Assembly (NCBI GenBank): GCA_030248065.1
Contig: JASAMV010004620.1
Location: 1 to 64,000 of the forward strand
DNA: 64,000 nt
Direction: 5' to 3'
Source: Rhynchonema sp. JSB1_4
Taxonomy: Eukaryota > Nematoda > Chromadorea > Monhysterida > Xyalidae
Shown here: positions 23,248 to 36,212 of the stretch, in pieces
Layout: the number at the start of each line of letters is the position of its first letter
Position numbering within the stretch: position 1 is the stretch's first letter
Translations under genes and position numbers: made by a program
Notes under the pieces: generated by a model
Databases searched by the model: none
The model's input: only the letters and a program-made list of their open reading frames with translations
What the model was told of the DNA's origin: nothing

Positions 23248-26200
23248 ATAATACATAGGTGAGTAATATCATGTAGTGGCGGGGCGGAATGATGTGATCC
23301 CCAGGATGTGAACACATGTACATACAGTACATATACTGCAAGGTATACATATTTATGTTCTTGATACCAGCGCTGAGTTCGCTCGTGCACAAAGGCAAAA
23401 ATGGGCAGGAGCTTAACGAGCTCACGGGTGGTTACCATACTGCTGAAAATTTCGCCAAAAATCACACTTTTTGCATTGCTCACGTCTCTGGAACAACACG
23501 GATAACAATTTTATCCACCACAGTTTTGATTGCCCCGTCTTAGATAGTAGACATCCTACACCACCAACACGCGGCAAAAGAAATCTCTAAAAAGCTGCTG
23601 AATTTTTTCCAAGAAAAAAGGTAAAACCCATTACCCAACTGGCTGCTGGGTTTTAGTGTCTGCGAATGTGTGAGTGAAACCCTAATAACGCGCGTAAACA
23701 GTGGCTCATTTATGACAACATTGCGGTTTCTTGGGTATTTGAAGTCAGCTACGGTGCCCATTTGAGAAAAAGTAGCATCATGGGCCCAACAATTTACCAA
23801 AAAAATCAACTTCAAGAAAATGCTCTTCGGCGTTTGTCAACAAACGTTTTTAGTCTCTCGTCTTTTCGGATTCAAAGGCGTAAAAAGACACGCCAATCAG
23901 CATCAACCAGCATGAGTGAGCAACTATGCATCCAGTCATATCGCTAGAAAAATAGACCATAAATAGCCCATTCAGGATCCATTTATGGGTTGGGGCTAGA
24001 TTTAGAAATGGGACAGAAAGTTCATTTAATGTGACGCTATTGGGACTCCTTGAGACCTTAAGAAAGCTTCGGATGTAAGAAATTTGGTCAGACAGGATAT
24101 TGTCTCATGTGATCGAAAAAGACTACACCACACTTTGGTGTGACCTTTTTGGCCCCTGGAAGCAGTTAGCCAGCCCACGGATACTGCGGTGTGAGTATAA
24201 TGACGTGCTTATGCAACACACCCGGACTTGAAGACACGCGTAAATTGTTTGTGTTGTCTAACCGGGCGCATTAGAAATGCAAAAGTTTTCCGTCTTGTTT
24301 GTTTCCTGGAGCTCTGGCTTACACTTTTTTCGGCCAACACACTAAAATGACACCTAAAACATTACGTATGCACAATGTATAAAGCTGGACCAAACAAAAG
24401 TCTCAAAACTAACGGGTAAATAACAAAAGTTGGGTCATGGAGTCAGCAGGCGCAATGAAGGTGTTTAGTATACAGTTTCTTACACACGAGATGTTTGAAA
24501 CAGCAGCAGCTTATTGGCCACGGCCCCAGTGCAAGTCATGTACGTTCACTTTCATAACACGATGTACCTGTGTTGTTCAGCACCCGTCAACGGGTTAGGC
24601 ACATCCGCCGGGGAATCCCAATTAAGTTGTCTGGGACCCTCAATTGTGTACCTTGGTCTTGGGCTTAAAAAAGTTTAGTTTACAAACAACCGCCAGGCTG
24701 GCGACGTATAGGTATTATGTACATATTTGCCACCAGTGGGGCTCAAACGGAAAGAATCCATTTCGAGCAGCGAAACCAGGGCAGGGCGCTGGATCGGAAT
24801 TTTCCGGCCGGATCCGTATCATGCTATTTTATACTGACCTCATGCATTCATAATGAAATGAAAATAAGCTGTACACCTTAGTAACGTTGTTGACGCGCGG
24901 CTACAGCTAAATGGTCAAAGCCATAGGAGAAAGCGCTCTGCCATTACTCGGCCAAAGCTTGCTTCTTTATGCGCTTGTTGCAAATTTTGTGCACAAAAAT
25001 GCAAATTTCTACAAAGTTGTCGATGTCGGGTCTCCGTGGTTGACAAAGAAGAGTCCGAAACAAAGAAAAATAACAGTGAGGAGGCGAACTTCGGAAATGG
25101 TTCGTGCATACATGTCATGTAGCCAAAAAAGTGTTCCAAAGCCAACAAAAGGCAATATCTGCAGACGTATGTTTAAATTATTGAGCGCTTCGAGTGTGAA
25201 GGCGCCATATCGGTTTCACAAAAACGATATCTGACCCCAGAATCTGACACCTATGGTTGCATCATGTTAGCCCACCCACCAAGAAGAGCAGCCTTACGCG
25301 GTAAAAGAAGCAATCTCTACTGAACGCGCAAGGTTATTTTTTGGATTTTTGATTTGTTTCATATCAGAGTGGCGCCGAAAGGGGAGCTTTCGGCGTAGAA
25401 GCCTTTTTCGAATATGTTTGTTGTTGCCGAGCGTTAGGCCAGTACCAAAACACTGCGATCGGCCCGGTTTCGTTTTGCCTAAGCGACTTTTTTTCCTTTT
25501 GCATAAGCACATTCAGGTAGGCACTAAGATTGGGGTCTAAATTAGGCATCCGAAACCTTTGAACCTGTCTGGGAAGAAGTTTTACATTGGACGAAAGTTG
25601 TGCACGACTAAATTTCGATTGCTGAGGACGAAAGTCACGTGACCAAAGTCAAGACCGATCCAATGGGTGTTTTGATATACCGTGTCTTCATGTTTGGTTC
25701 ACAAATATTACCGCCAGCAACCGAGAAACAGAAGTGTGGTATAGAACGAGCGCCCTGGGAGCAAAAGCACATGGCTGTAGACATTACACCCCAACAAGTT
25801 GAAGCTCTTGCCTGCGCATGCTTGCGGGCTGACATCAAATCAGCGGCTTGAAACAAAAATATGATGCCATACATACATACACGCAAATATAGAGGAGTGA
25901 TGGGCCACTTTGGTGTTATTGAACCCGCTTTGGATGGGTTAAAACGCGATGGGTTGGGCTAATTTTGAACATGTTTATCTGGCGATGTGTTTCCGTTGAA
26001 AATCAGGGCATAAAGCCAGCAAATTCTGATTTTTTTAAAACACTATAAGGTATATGTCGAAGCATGAACTTTGGGCGGAGCGGGGATTTAATTGAAATTG
26101 CTTTTTGTTGCTCCCAAACAAACACATCTTTGGGTCTGTACTATCTTGACTTGGAAATACAACATTTGGCAAGCTTACTACAATACTTCGAGGGAGTACT

Positions 26201-29200
26201 CAAGAAAATTGTACCAAATGGCTTTCAACAAACCAGAAGACCGAAAAACGAAATGCAGCAAAGTGCCACAACACAGTTTGTACAACAACATTTTGATAAG
26301 CAGCCATATCTTAATGGTTACTATAGTATACGAACACACTGAACCAAAAGATGAGAACACTTTAGTTCCGCAATTTTGCGCAATGTTATGTTTGTGGGCT
26401 GGACATTGGACAGTAGACTAGACTACCTCGGACATTGAAAAATGGGCCGAATTTTTAGAAGATTGCCGAAGTAACAGTTGACCACAGAGAGAGATGCTGC
26501 AATTTTAGCAATTTTCCTCAATCCGGCTCAATTATCTAAAGTACGCCAGACTGGACACTATACATCATTTCCTGCCCGAGGCGTCTAAAACCAAATGTTG
26601 CGCGAAAACTTAGCGCCTCGCTCTAAAGCGCGCTCAAACAAGGCTGGAAGGCCTGTTCTTATTGTAGTTTCATTGATACTGTGGCACCAACAAGCAACAA
26701 CAACAAGCGGCCACCGTTGGCACAAATCTCGAAAATTTGTCACTAATCGGTACTATCGTATGGTCCTTAGGTGGTACATAGGACCACTACGGAGCAAAGT
26801 GTGCCCAAAAACTAAGAAATGAGGTCTCCAGACAGATATACCTGGAAACTTTGCTGTTGATACCTTTGCACAATTGTCGTCAATAATTTACGTCTGTGAC
26901 GGGTTTGACGACCTAATTTTTATGGATTGTCTACTCTCTTATTGCATAATTTTCGGGCTTGGGCGCGAAATGCAATGACAGCTTCGCGTGGTATATATGA
27001 CGAGCCTCTTTCTTTCAAAAATGATTTCACAAATAACAGCCTCTGAGAAACAGAAACTAGTCAGAGCAGAACTAAACCAGTTAAAATATAAAGTTGAGAA
27101 AATTGTGAACTCCACAGTAAACCTGAGCGCATCAAATTATTAGCCATTAAGAGCACATTAAGCGGCCACAAAAACAAAATTACAACCAACCGAGCCCAAA
27201 ACCACCTACTACAACGTTGCGGTGTGGCATCCAACACATAGTAGTCCACCACAAATGAGCGAAATAAAGAGCGATGATCAGTCAAAAAAGAGCTGCGGTG
27301 TGAAAAAAACGGCCAAACTTATTGCGCTGAAATACCCAGTCGCATGGTGTAAACTGACAGAGTTGAGCGCAAAAAGAGTGTTGTGAAATTTGGGCGTCAG
27401 CTGCCGCGACGGCCACTCACAACAACGAAATGCGGCCGGATCGAAAAGAAATTTGCGACAATGTTGAGCCTGGTTGGATCATAAATTTCCGTTCAACTTT
27501 ATTCGGTACCTTCGTTCACCATCACTCTTATTTTAGTTGTACCGAACAATTTTGGTCTGAGAAACGCACGCGTCTGTTGCGTATCAAATCGCGGCGTGCA
27601 AGAAAAAACTATTAGTCTCGTCCCGTGTCTCACCAAAGCCATTGGCTGCCCATATGGCGCTAACAAAATATGTCGCCAAAACCAAAAGGCGCCTGAAACA
27701 CACCAATATCGAGTGTGCCACAGCTCAGCCATAGCGTCAGACCCAACTTGGTTACAGTTATGCCACACCCAAGAAGACACTCTGCTATCTTTTCGATATA
27801 TTCGCAAAGTTTTTGGTCCCGGCATCCCTTGCCTCGTGCTGTGTGTACAAAATGTGTCTCGGTGTAAAAAGTGAGAGACCAACTTTTGTCACTATACAGT
27901 ATATGGCGAGGTTTGAGGCCGCCAAAAACACTTTCTTCCCTGTTGCCTGATATTATGCCATGCGGCGGCTAACACATTTCAGAGATATTGGCGAGGTAAC
28001 CTATGCATTGGAAGATGCAGTGCCCATGTGGGATGCGCTTTGGGGACCATAACTTTGTACAGTTTGTTTCAATATTGAGTGTTCGTCAAAAAGTGTCCAT
28101 TTGACACGTGGATATGGCGTAATTTTCAACACATCCTACACAGTTTCAGCAAACATGTAATGTGGCGTTTCGTAAACATAAACTTGAAGAAGATTGAAGA
28201 AAGAAGAGAAGAACTTTAACTTTTTGGAACTAAGTATGATTCAAATCAATCAGTGATGAATCAGTAAGATTACTATCGGAATACCAATTTGATGGATGTT
28301 TTGGTCTGTACCGTTTGGCGAGCTGACGAAAAACGTTTGAAGATGTTAGAGGTCACCTGAACCGTTCCGTTGAGTCTGGAGAATGTGCATATACATACAT
28401 ACATACCTACCGTACGTATCCCAAAGGCACAAAGCACACAGTTAAAGAATGAGCTAGGCCTACTTAACAAATTTAATTTTCAGTCCGATACCCAAAAACG
28501 TCACTGAAGACCTTGACCCTGATTCTGCCGGGCGGCTCCATTTCCTGCTTCCGAATATCCCTTTGCAGTCAAAGGCGATGGTCATGCATAGTGGCTGCTT
28601 TCGCTGTCATACGTTTACATACGCCCGCACAAAAAAACCTTACGGTCATTTTTCATCTCTTTCACGGTAAAAAGAACACGAAATTATGAATGATTACGCG
28701 ACCGTTCAGCACTGACGGCCCTCAATTTTTGGGGAAAAAATTCACCAATGTTCCAAATAATGCCCCAGTCAAGAAACTCATCAGGTATGGCAAAAACGAA
28801 TTTCTGTCACAAAACTGAGCCGAAGAAACACAATTTGAATCAAGAAAGGGGGCGAGAATACTTGCACAGCTGCGTGGATTATCAAATCAGCCAAATGCCT
28901 GTGAGAAATCTCGGCAGCACCAACGTCAAAAAACTACTCAGTCACTGGCTCGGCTTTTTGTTAATACGTAGCCATGTACTACTATATACACGTACGTAAT
29001 GTACCTTAGCGCATTTGTTACTGGCAAGAGAGCTTCAATACTGTTGCAAAAGTCGAGAATGGTATATATTGTACGGAAAGTAATCAGTCATAAGATATAT
29101 CCAAAGCGTGTCCAGCAGGCTATGAGCCATGAATTATGATGGAAGTTCTCTGACTTTTGTAGTATCCTACACCCATATGTATGTATGTATGTTGTACAAC

Positions 29201-30970
29201 AGGAAAAGGCGCAAGGACTGCCAAAGTGTAGAAATTGTTTTCGACCAGCAAATTTTAATCTGAATGCGGTGGTTTCCGATCAGAAAACAAGTTCGAATTT
29301 TGCATCACAAGTTCCGACAGACGAAAAGACTCGTCAAACATCCGGTCTCCGAGCCACTGAAAAACGAAAAGTGTGTCCTTTCAGCTTGGTTAAGCACAGA
29401 GTGAACTAGTGAATGAAGGCAATTGATCTCTTTTCGGCAAAACTTACGCCCAAACGCAAGTCTCTAGTTTCACCGCACATTTACGTGGCGTCTGGGGGGT
29501 GGCTTGTGTCACGTTTCGAATTTTGGTTAATTTGTTTATGTTGCAGTGTGGCCCAGACACGTCTTTGGCTTGGTGGCAAGGATCGAAAACGAAGGACAAT
29601 GGTTGTGAGACCATTAAGCACATGATGGTAAACGGATACCACAAAAGCTAGCACACGAGGGTTAAAAGGCGGATCTAAAGGGAGTCACATTAATCGTTTT
29701 TGTTTCACGACCGGGTGGTATGGGTGGCAATTCCTTCGTAAACCAACTCAAGTGCCAGGTATGCTTGGAAATTTATTCCGTTCCGAAAAAACATACCGGT
29801 AAATTTGAAAATGTGCATTAGCGTTTTAGGAAAATGCACCCCTTCCGTTTACACGATCTGGTTAGCACCAACGTGGGTTCAAAAGGGGTGCTACATTAGT
29901 CGGCCTCATTTGATTAACGCGAACGGAGAATAAAAGGCGAGTAACGCGTAATGTACATACTACGCATATTGCGGTCTGATAAGATTTGATCAGATAGCAA
30001 GAGTAGTTGATATGCGCACAGAGTGAGTGGTTGGGATATCAATACAGAACCAGTGGTGTTGCGAGTGGTCCGGGGTCAGGCCAGGCGCAATGTAATAAAA
30101 CTAATTGAAACACAGCAGCTTGTCAGTTAGGGTTCCCAATCTTCTTTAGCATCGGCAGTGGTCACGCACAAGAGGGAGCAATTGGGGTTAAGCCGTCATC
30201 AAATGAAACAGTCTGCCGTGTTTGGTTTACTGATGCGCGCTCGTGTGAATAGAATACTAAATGGCACACGTCGTGTGGTTAAAATCTTGTATTTGGTGGA
30301 ATGGGAAATTCAAACGTGACCAAAATGCAAAGTGTTAAGCTGTCAGAGTGGTTTTAAAATATAGCTTCACGACACGTCCGTGTCTCAATAAATTTGACCA
30401 GGACTTTAAATCTTTGAGCGTACGGAGTGCCTTCGATGGTGGAATATAGTGCTCCTTTTCGGCAATCGGTTGTTTCGGGACCCACGGGCAGAAAGGCGCC
30501 GCAACCCACCCACGTTGGAGAAGGGTGTGAGGTCCATGTTTTTGCAGCCCAAAGGGTTGACGAACTTGATTCGACTGGATCTTAGGCACTTGATTCTGTG
30601 GCTGGCTCAGGACAGCAATAGACAGCCGATTTCCTATTTAGTTCCCTGAGCTACATGCGTAAACCACCATAAGGCGATGGACGGGCGAAAATCAAATCAA
30701 AATCTTATTAGTTCCCGCGCAAGTCCAGTCGTTCGTTACACTTTTCCATATTTTGACCGGAACACGGTCCTTCTTATCTAACAGCTGATTGGACGACTTA
30801 CTTTTTGGACACTTAGTGACCAGAAGATTACGATTTCAATATTTTGCTAGCGTGAAACGTTTAACAGCGCGTCAGTACACGCTTGTGGATGGGCCACTAC
30901 TGGATGTGGCATGATGGGCGCAGCTACATAGTACAGTTTACTACAGGATAGCCAACTATTAAACTATTTG

Positions 30971-31033
30971 AACTTTAGCAACTTAACCAACTATTTGGTA
31001 AATTTAAACTTTAGCAACTTAACCAACTATTTG
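30971..31033. repeat. tandem pair, 36-bp period
   Basis: A 27-bp segment beginning AACTTTAGCAACTTAACC occurs identically at 30971-30997 and 31007-31033. Confidence 0.9.
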
Positions 31034-33220
31034 ATAAATTCAACGTTCAGGCAATTAGCCCCCAGACCACGATACAAGATACCCACTATTAGCACAAAAA
31101 TGATATCGGCAATCCAAACTTGACCAGGCGGCAAAAATTTCCGAATCTTTGGATCCACTCTGTGTGTGGCTTCGGTGGTGCAACTTATACTATGCTTATG
31201 CTTATATAAGAACGCGCAGTAGCTTGTAAACATGACTCCCGCCCGGCATATCTGATAATGCGTTGCAACTTGTAGGAACAAGGGAGAGAGCGCAAAAAAT
31301 GATATCCGTTCCTTTCACGCGAGCAGAATGAAAAGGGACGCATTTGTCTTCGAGAGAGCAGCCAACTTGATACCCGCGGGTTGCAAACAGGCAGAAACTT
31401 TGCTTTTCGGCGTGCATGTCTGCCTACTGGGTGTACATATATACTGTATGTAGCTGTCAAGAATTATTTTGGCGACATGCGCGCAGTTGCACTGCTTGAG
31501 TTTGTCTCGAGCCTTACTGTCAAGGCGGCCAGCCGAAAAAAAACTTGTTTCATGCCTGCAGGATAAATCAACCGCGTGTTTATCGGGGTCCGTTGTTGGT
31601 GTGCGGTACGATTGTTCGTGCAGAAGAGCAACATACTGTATTATATAAGTGTACCCAATGAATTTCCGGCGCAGCAAACATTTTGCAAACACCAGTAGCA
31701 CTGCTTGAGAAGTATGGAGACCACCACAAAGTGCAAGTGGACGAGTGGGTGCTTTGCTGAGCTGAGTTCAATAAAGATTAAAGCAAGCGCGTTTTTGGCG
31801 TGTCGCGCCTTGCGGTTTGACGGAAATCCTCTTTTCTGTTATTTTTTTCAGGTCACAAGCGATAAGGATCCACGCTATAAGTTCGCGAGCGGCCGGTGGC
31901 CGGAGGAAACATTTATTTCTATTTATTTCTGGACGTGCAAACACTTTTCGAACTTCGGCGCGCTCATAAATACAAATCAGAGTGCGCCTAGTTTGATGCT
32001 GGGCGGATGGTACGGTTTTACATGGCTCATTATGAGACTCAAACCAAAGCGGTGCTATGTATATGTGTGTGTACTGTACGTGCAACTGAGAAAAGTTGTC
32101 GCGAAGATAAGCGCAGTCAAATCAAGTTTAATTCAAATGCGAAATGTTGTAAATCTGCCACAGCTGACTGGTTGACGCACGCTTTCAGTTCGCAAATGGG
32201 ACTTTTTATCCAAATATGGTGGGCTGCATACTTTTTTACCGCCAATCTGGCACAATCAGAAGCACTGCACACTGGCCATGTATGGTGTAGGTACATGCTG
32301 TAAAACTAGCCAACATCTCTTCTTTCCTCCGAGATGGAGCGCCATTCATTTCGCTAAGATCGTAAATTCCATCGCACATGGCATAACATCAGACATCAGT
32401 GGGTGCAGGCGCGCTTTTTGCTCACTTAAAAGAGACCATGGGACCCACGTTAAATTTGGTCACTCCCCTGCTTGCGTCAGTATCTATGTATAAGCTGCAA
32501 GACGTGATACTTTTACCAAAAAGCAGCCAGATAAGATGCGAACCAAGCGTGCGTGGGATTGCGCGCGAATTTTGGAAGCTCGGGACTTGTCTGAACATGG
32601 TAGGCAAATATTTAACTTTCCCTGCACTATCAGGGTAAAAGAGCCAATTTCAAACCTAACGACATATTTTACAGCGTTTTAAGAATTACTCGGTCGTAAA
32701 ATAGCACAGCGACAAGCATGAATGAAAAATGATTCTGGCACGTGTACCGCACACTTGAACCTGCCTGCCTGTGCGTGCATGCGCACCATTTGAAGGCACG
32801 TGTTGCGCTATACGTAACGGTTCTGAATCGGTATTGGGATTCGTTTCCGGAACCGGAACCAGAAATTTCTCGAGAGTTTAATACAGAAAATCAAGTACCA
32901 GAATATGTATGTACGCACGAGTGCTCACTTGTTCTACGGGGAGGAGCCACTCGAAAGTATTATGTAAGGTGCAGTGGCGTGCATGACATCTTTTCACGGT
33001 GGTGTAGCAGAATTTGCGCGCGCGGAAATTTGCTAAATCCAGCACACATGCGTGTTGTCTTCCTCCCCAGTTTGCTTGCTCTGGTAGCCGTGCTTTGACA
33101 AGAAAGCCTTACATATTTATACACCAGGAAACGGTATCATGCGTCACAAAATCACATCACAAAATTCATAAACATCCCACGCTATTTAGAGGAACAGACT
33201 ATACACATGAAGGTAACCCA

Positions 33221-33255
33221 TGGCTTTCTTCGGCTGGGGCTCGAACCCAGGTCCT
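33221..33255 (-). repeat. inverted 3'-half copy of the neighbouring tRNA-like gene
   Basis: On the minus strand this stretch matches the T-arm, the 3' acceptor strand and seven 3'-flanking bases of the tRNA-like gene at 33330-33402 (34 of 35 positions; one A/G difference in the acceptor). The similarity stops before the anticodon region. The arms lie about 115 bp apart. Confidence 0.85.
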
Positions 33256-33329
33256 TGCACATCACAGCAGAAACGGCAATCACAAATGCGTATGTATATG
33301 ACCAAAAACTTTGCGTCCAAGGGAATGGC

Positions 33330-33402
33330 ACTTCGATAGCTCAGTTGGTAGAGCAATGCCCCGGTTAGGCGGAGGACCTGGGTTCGAGCCCCAGTCGAAG
33401 AA
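33330..33402 (+). tRNA. tRNA-like gene, tRNA-Tyr-like acceptor and D-arm
   Basis: The acceptor CTTCGA/TCGAAG forms six pairs, followed by TA and the D-arm GCTC-AGTTGGTA-GAGC, as in animal tRNA-Tyr. The T-arm CTGGG-TTCGAGC-CCCAG is perfect and the variable loop AGGAC is normal. The anticodon arm is odd: only about three firm pairs (GCC/GGC), loop CCGGTTA with C instead of U at position 33, and GGT where a Tyr anticodon GTA would be expected. Overall spacing is that of a normal 73-nt tRNA. A mutated or remoulded tRNA, or the head of a tRNA-derived SINE, are both possible. Confidence 0.55.
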
Positions 33403-34519
33403 AGCCATTTTTTTTGTTCACAAAGGATTTTTGAATGTACATGCGCGCCCCGTTATTATTTTCCGAAAATACATCCATTTCCAACAACGTGTATGTTCAC
33501 TCATGCAGCAAAATGCGTCAGATTCGGCAGCCACGAGCAGATCGCAAAAACAGCAAAGGCGGAAGGAAGGACGAAATCAAATTATTAGCTGAAATTTGAT
33601 CAAATTTTTTATGTTGCAACATGTAAAACAGCAACAAACTGCTGAGACTGCTTCTTGGCCCATGTCCATTTTCGGAGCTGAAGGGCTCTTTAGAAAATGG
33701 CCTTATCACAGAACTGTCTAAATTGAATTTTAGGAGTTATTGAAACTACGCAGCCATACATACAATGCGTACAAGCTGTACAGCGAAAAGTCATCAGTAA
33801 AAAGTCATTTACTGAAAAATGAATAGATCTGAGCCCGTAATTTCAGTGATTGATATAGTGAGATATTATGTATGTACAGTATGTGGTCCTCTTTCACAAG
33901 TTTGGAATTTTGGTATATTCTCTGAAAATCGGCTGTTATTGAATGAAATGTATTTTTTCGTTTGATAGTCCCATATGGTTGTGGTTTTCGAGCTGCTAGT
34001 GAAAAGAAGAAGAAATGCGACATTGACAAGGACCTTTAAGGTTCTGGAAGTCTCACCACAACATAAAGGTTGTCCAGCTTTTCCGATTTTTTTTGTTCCT
34101 GCCAGCCCAGCGAATACGCATGCTCTCTATGTACGAGAACTTCGAAGGGCCGAGAATACCAGACTTACAACAGGGTGACCCAACCTGACATACAGTAGGT
34201 ACACACACACCTACGAAGAAAATGTTGCGAAAGATATGTATGTAACAAATTTGATAATGCTATCTTTCTTCAATCTCAGGGAAATCGTTGTCAAAACTTA
34301 TTTTTGGTCAACCCTATCCAGTAAAGTACAATACATACATGCTGTTCATGTACCAATATCCTTCATTCATCATTCGCGTCTATTTCAAGGACTGCGTTTC
34401 AGTGATGCATCGAGCTACCAGGTACATATGTAGCTCGCACTTCAAGTTATGAGCACGTGGGTGGGCCCTATAAAATAAGCGCCGTAAAACTGCTGTAACC
34501 GAAGTTTCACGGAGTGCTA

Positions 34520-34800
34520 ACCTCAATGCACGGTACAGTCGTTCATGGGCGTATAAATATAAAGTTTTCGCACAAATCTTTTAGCACAGAGACCGCCATT
34601 GGGCCTGCATTCATCACAGGTCGCCTTGAGAAAACAGGCATGAACAGGGTCCGAATAACCCAACTGTGATGATAAAACGAAAACATTGCCGCATTTCACA
34701 CAATGTCCCAATGGAAAAATGAAAGTTGCTCAATTGAGAGCCGATGGCAATAAGCGTTCCGGCCAGATACATATATGTAAGCCAAATGACCTCGTACATT
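34520..34800 (-). other. possible small secreted Cys-rich protein
   Basis: Minus-strand ATG at 34799 opens a hydrophobic leader (LTYMYLAGTLIAIGS). In another frame of the same strand a Cys-rich stretch follows (CVKC ... CFLKATCDEC ... GGLC) with an acceptor-like TCATCACAG in between. A 38-bp intron would be needed and the phases do not agree, so no gene model is offered. Confidence 0.25.
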
Positions 34801-35656
34801 GCCTTCCAGCTCCGGTCATAAAACTGCAGGATATCATTGAAAGTAATTTGAAATTAGATTTTCTGGCTACTTGCTTCCAGAAGCTACACTGGCAGGCATG
34901 CATAATTAGATGGTGGAGGGTGGAGGCACAATAAAATGTGGCACAGACAGCTCATGAAACAAAATGCGTGCGGCACTCTTTGAGTAGGGCATGAGCATGA
35001 GGGGTCACACTTATACATACATACACTACGCCTTCGGATTAAAGCAAGCGTATGAATACAGCAATGGAGGTAAAATGAATATTGGAGAGAACGAAAGTTT
35101 TCGGCTCTTTTGTGCACATTTTCACCGTTTATCTTTCGCATGATAAATAATGTTTCGATGAAAAACTGTTCATGCGTGCTGCATGTCTGCTTTTATGGTG
35201 TAGCACAGGTCTGGGTGGGTATATGGGTGTACGGGAGCGGGGTACTGTATGCGGTTTGATGGCGTCCGCTTTGATGCCGGAGTTTTTCAAGAGAACAACA
35301 GTATTCTATCGGAGTTTAATTATTTTGTTATTATATTTCATTCGTGATTATTTCAGCCTGCACTAGCAGCCCAGTACAAATTATTTGCACACTATATCGA
35401 TGTCCGGTGGAGGAGGTGTCTTATGTTTTTTGAAGCACTCTGTCTCGAAACTCACGTCATGAATAGAACCGAACCTCAACTTTGCGCTTGGTTTTCGTGT
35501 GCCTGTGGCAAAAACACAGCGGCCGCCTCCGATTGGTGTGTGCCCAGACGACGGTACCGGAAATTGTTATGCGCCTTCCGGCCTTTTGTGCTGTAGCGGA
35601 GTGTTCATTTTGAATTGCTGAGACATTCGCTCGAATGTCTGGTTTGAAACAGTATC

Positions 35657-35766
35657 GTGCGACGGTTCAGTCCCGGGGCACAGGCTCGGCTGGAGCCTAA
35701 GCCTAAGCCTATAAATGAGTCAAATATGCTGGGCTTGAATCGGCCGTGCCTGAAAAGTCGCGGAAT
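35657..35766. repeat. dispersed GGCCTGAA-rich repeat, copy B
   Basis: Shorter partner of the repeat at 15941-16107: the same CGACGGTTCAGTCCCGGGGC start, a CCTAAG run in triplicate, and the same GTGCCTGAAAAGTCGCGGAA end. Confidence 0.8.
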
Positions 35767-36212
35767 ATTGAAACAGTGTTGTTTATTATATATTTTTCCG
35801 CATCCTTCCAGACTTGCTTCAACACATGTATGTATGTAGCGCAAATGGTGGCAAAGTTGGGGATTGGTCGAGCTCTTTTCACAAAACAGCATATCCTCAT
35901 GCGGTTGTTATTCCCAATAATCATTTGAAAAACTTGGGCGAAGCTCGACCGACCCCACCTTGATAACCCGACCTTGGCTGATTTCAGCCACGGGCAGGCA
36001 ATTACACGAACAAGGCACCGTTGTTACGAGCAAATGAATACACGTCACAAGAAATGTACAGGACTGTGGAACCGCGTATCTCGCGGCGAATAAACAGATC
36101 TGGATCATATACTGTATGTATGCGCGGGCAGTAGAAATCAAAGCAGTTTTCAGATCAATAAATTTCGGGAATACGCTGAAGTCCTAATAAAGACGATGCG
36201 ATAAACAGCCAA

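Larger units (their letters stand above)
22857..33220. other. gene-poor stretch
   Basis: Ten kilobases without an exon chain I can support. Contents: a foldback element at 23020-23247, a 27-bp perfect direct repeat at 30971 and 31007, TACATA/TATG microsatellite runs near 28388 and 29177, and many short overlapping frames without motifs. An acceptor-like tract TTATTTTTTTCAG near 31840 is followed by a modest open frame (to 32175) but no partner exon was found. Confidence 0.5.

Noticed and set aside
31705..32175. 156-codon plus ORF with an internal acceptor-like tract
   Set aside because: No second exon, no domain and ordinary composition.
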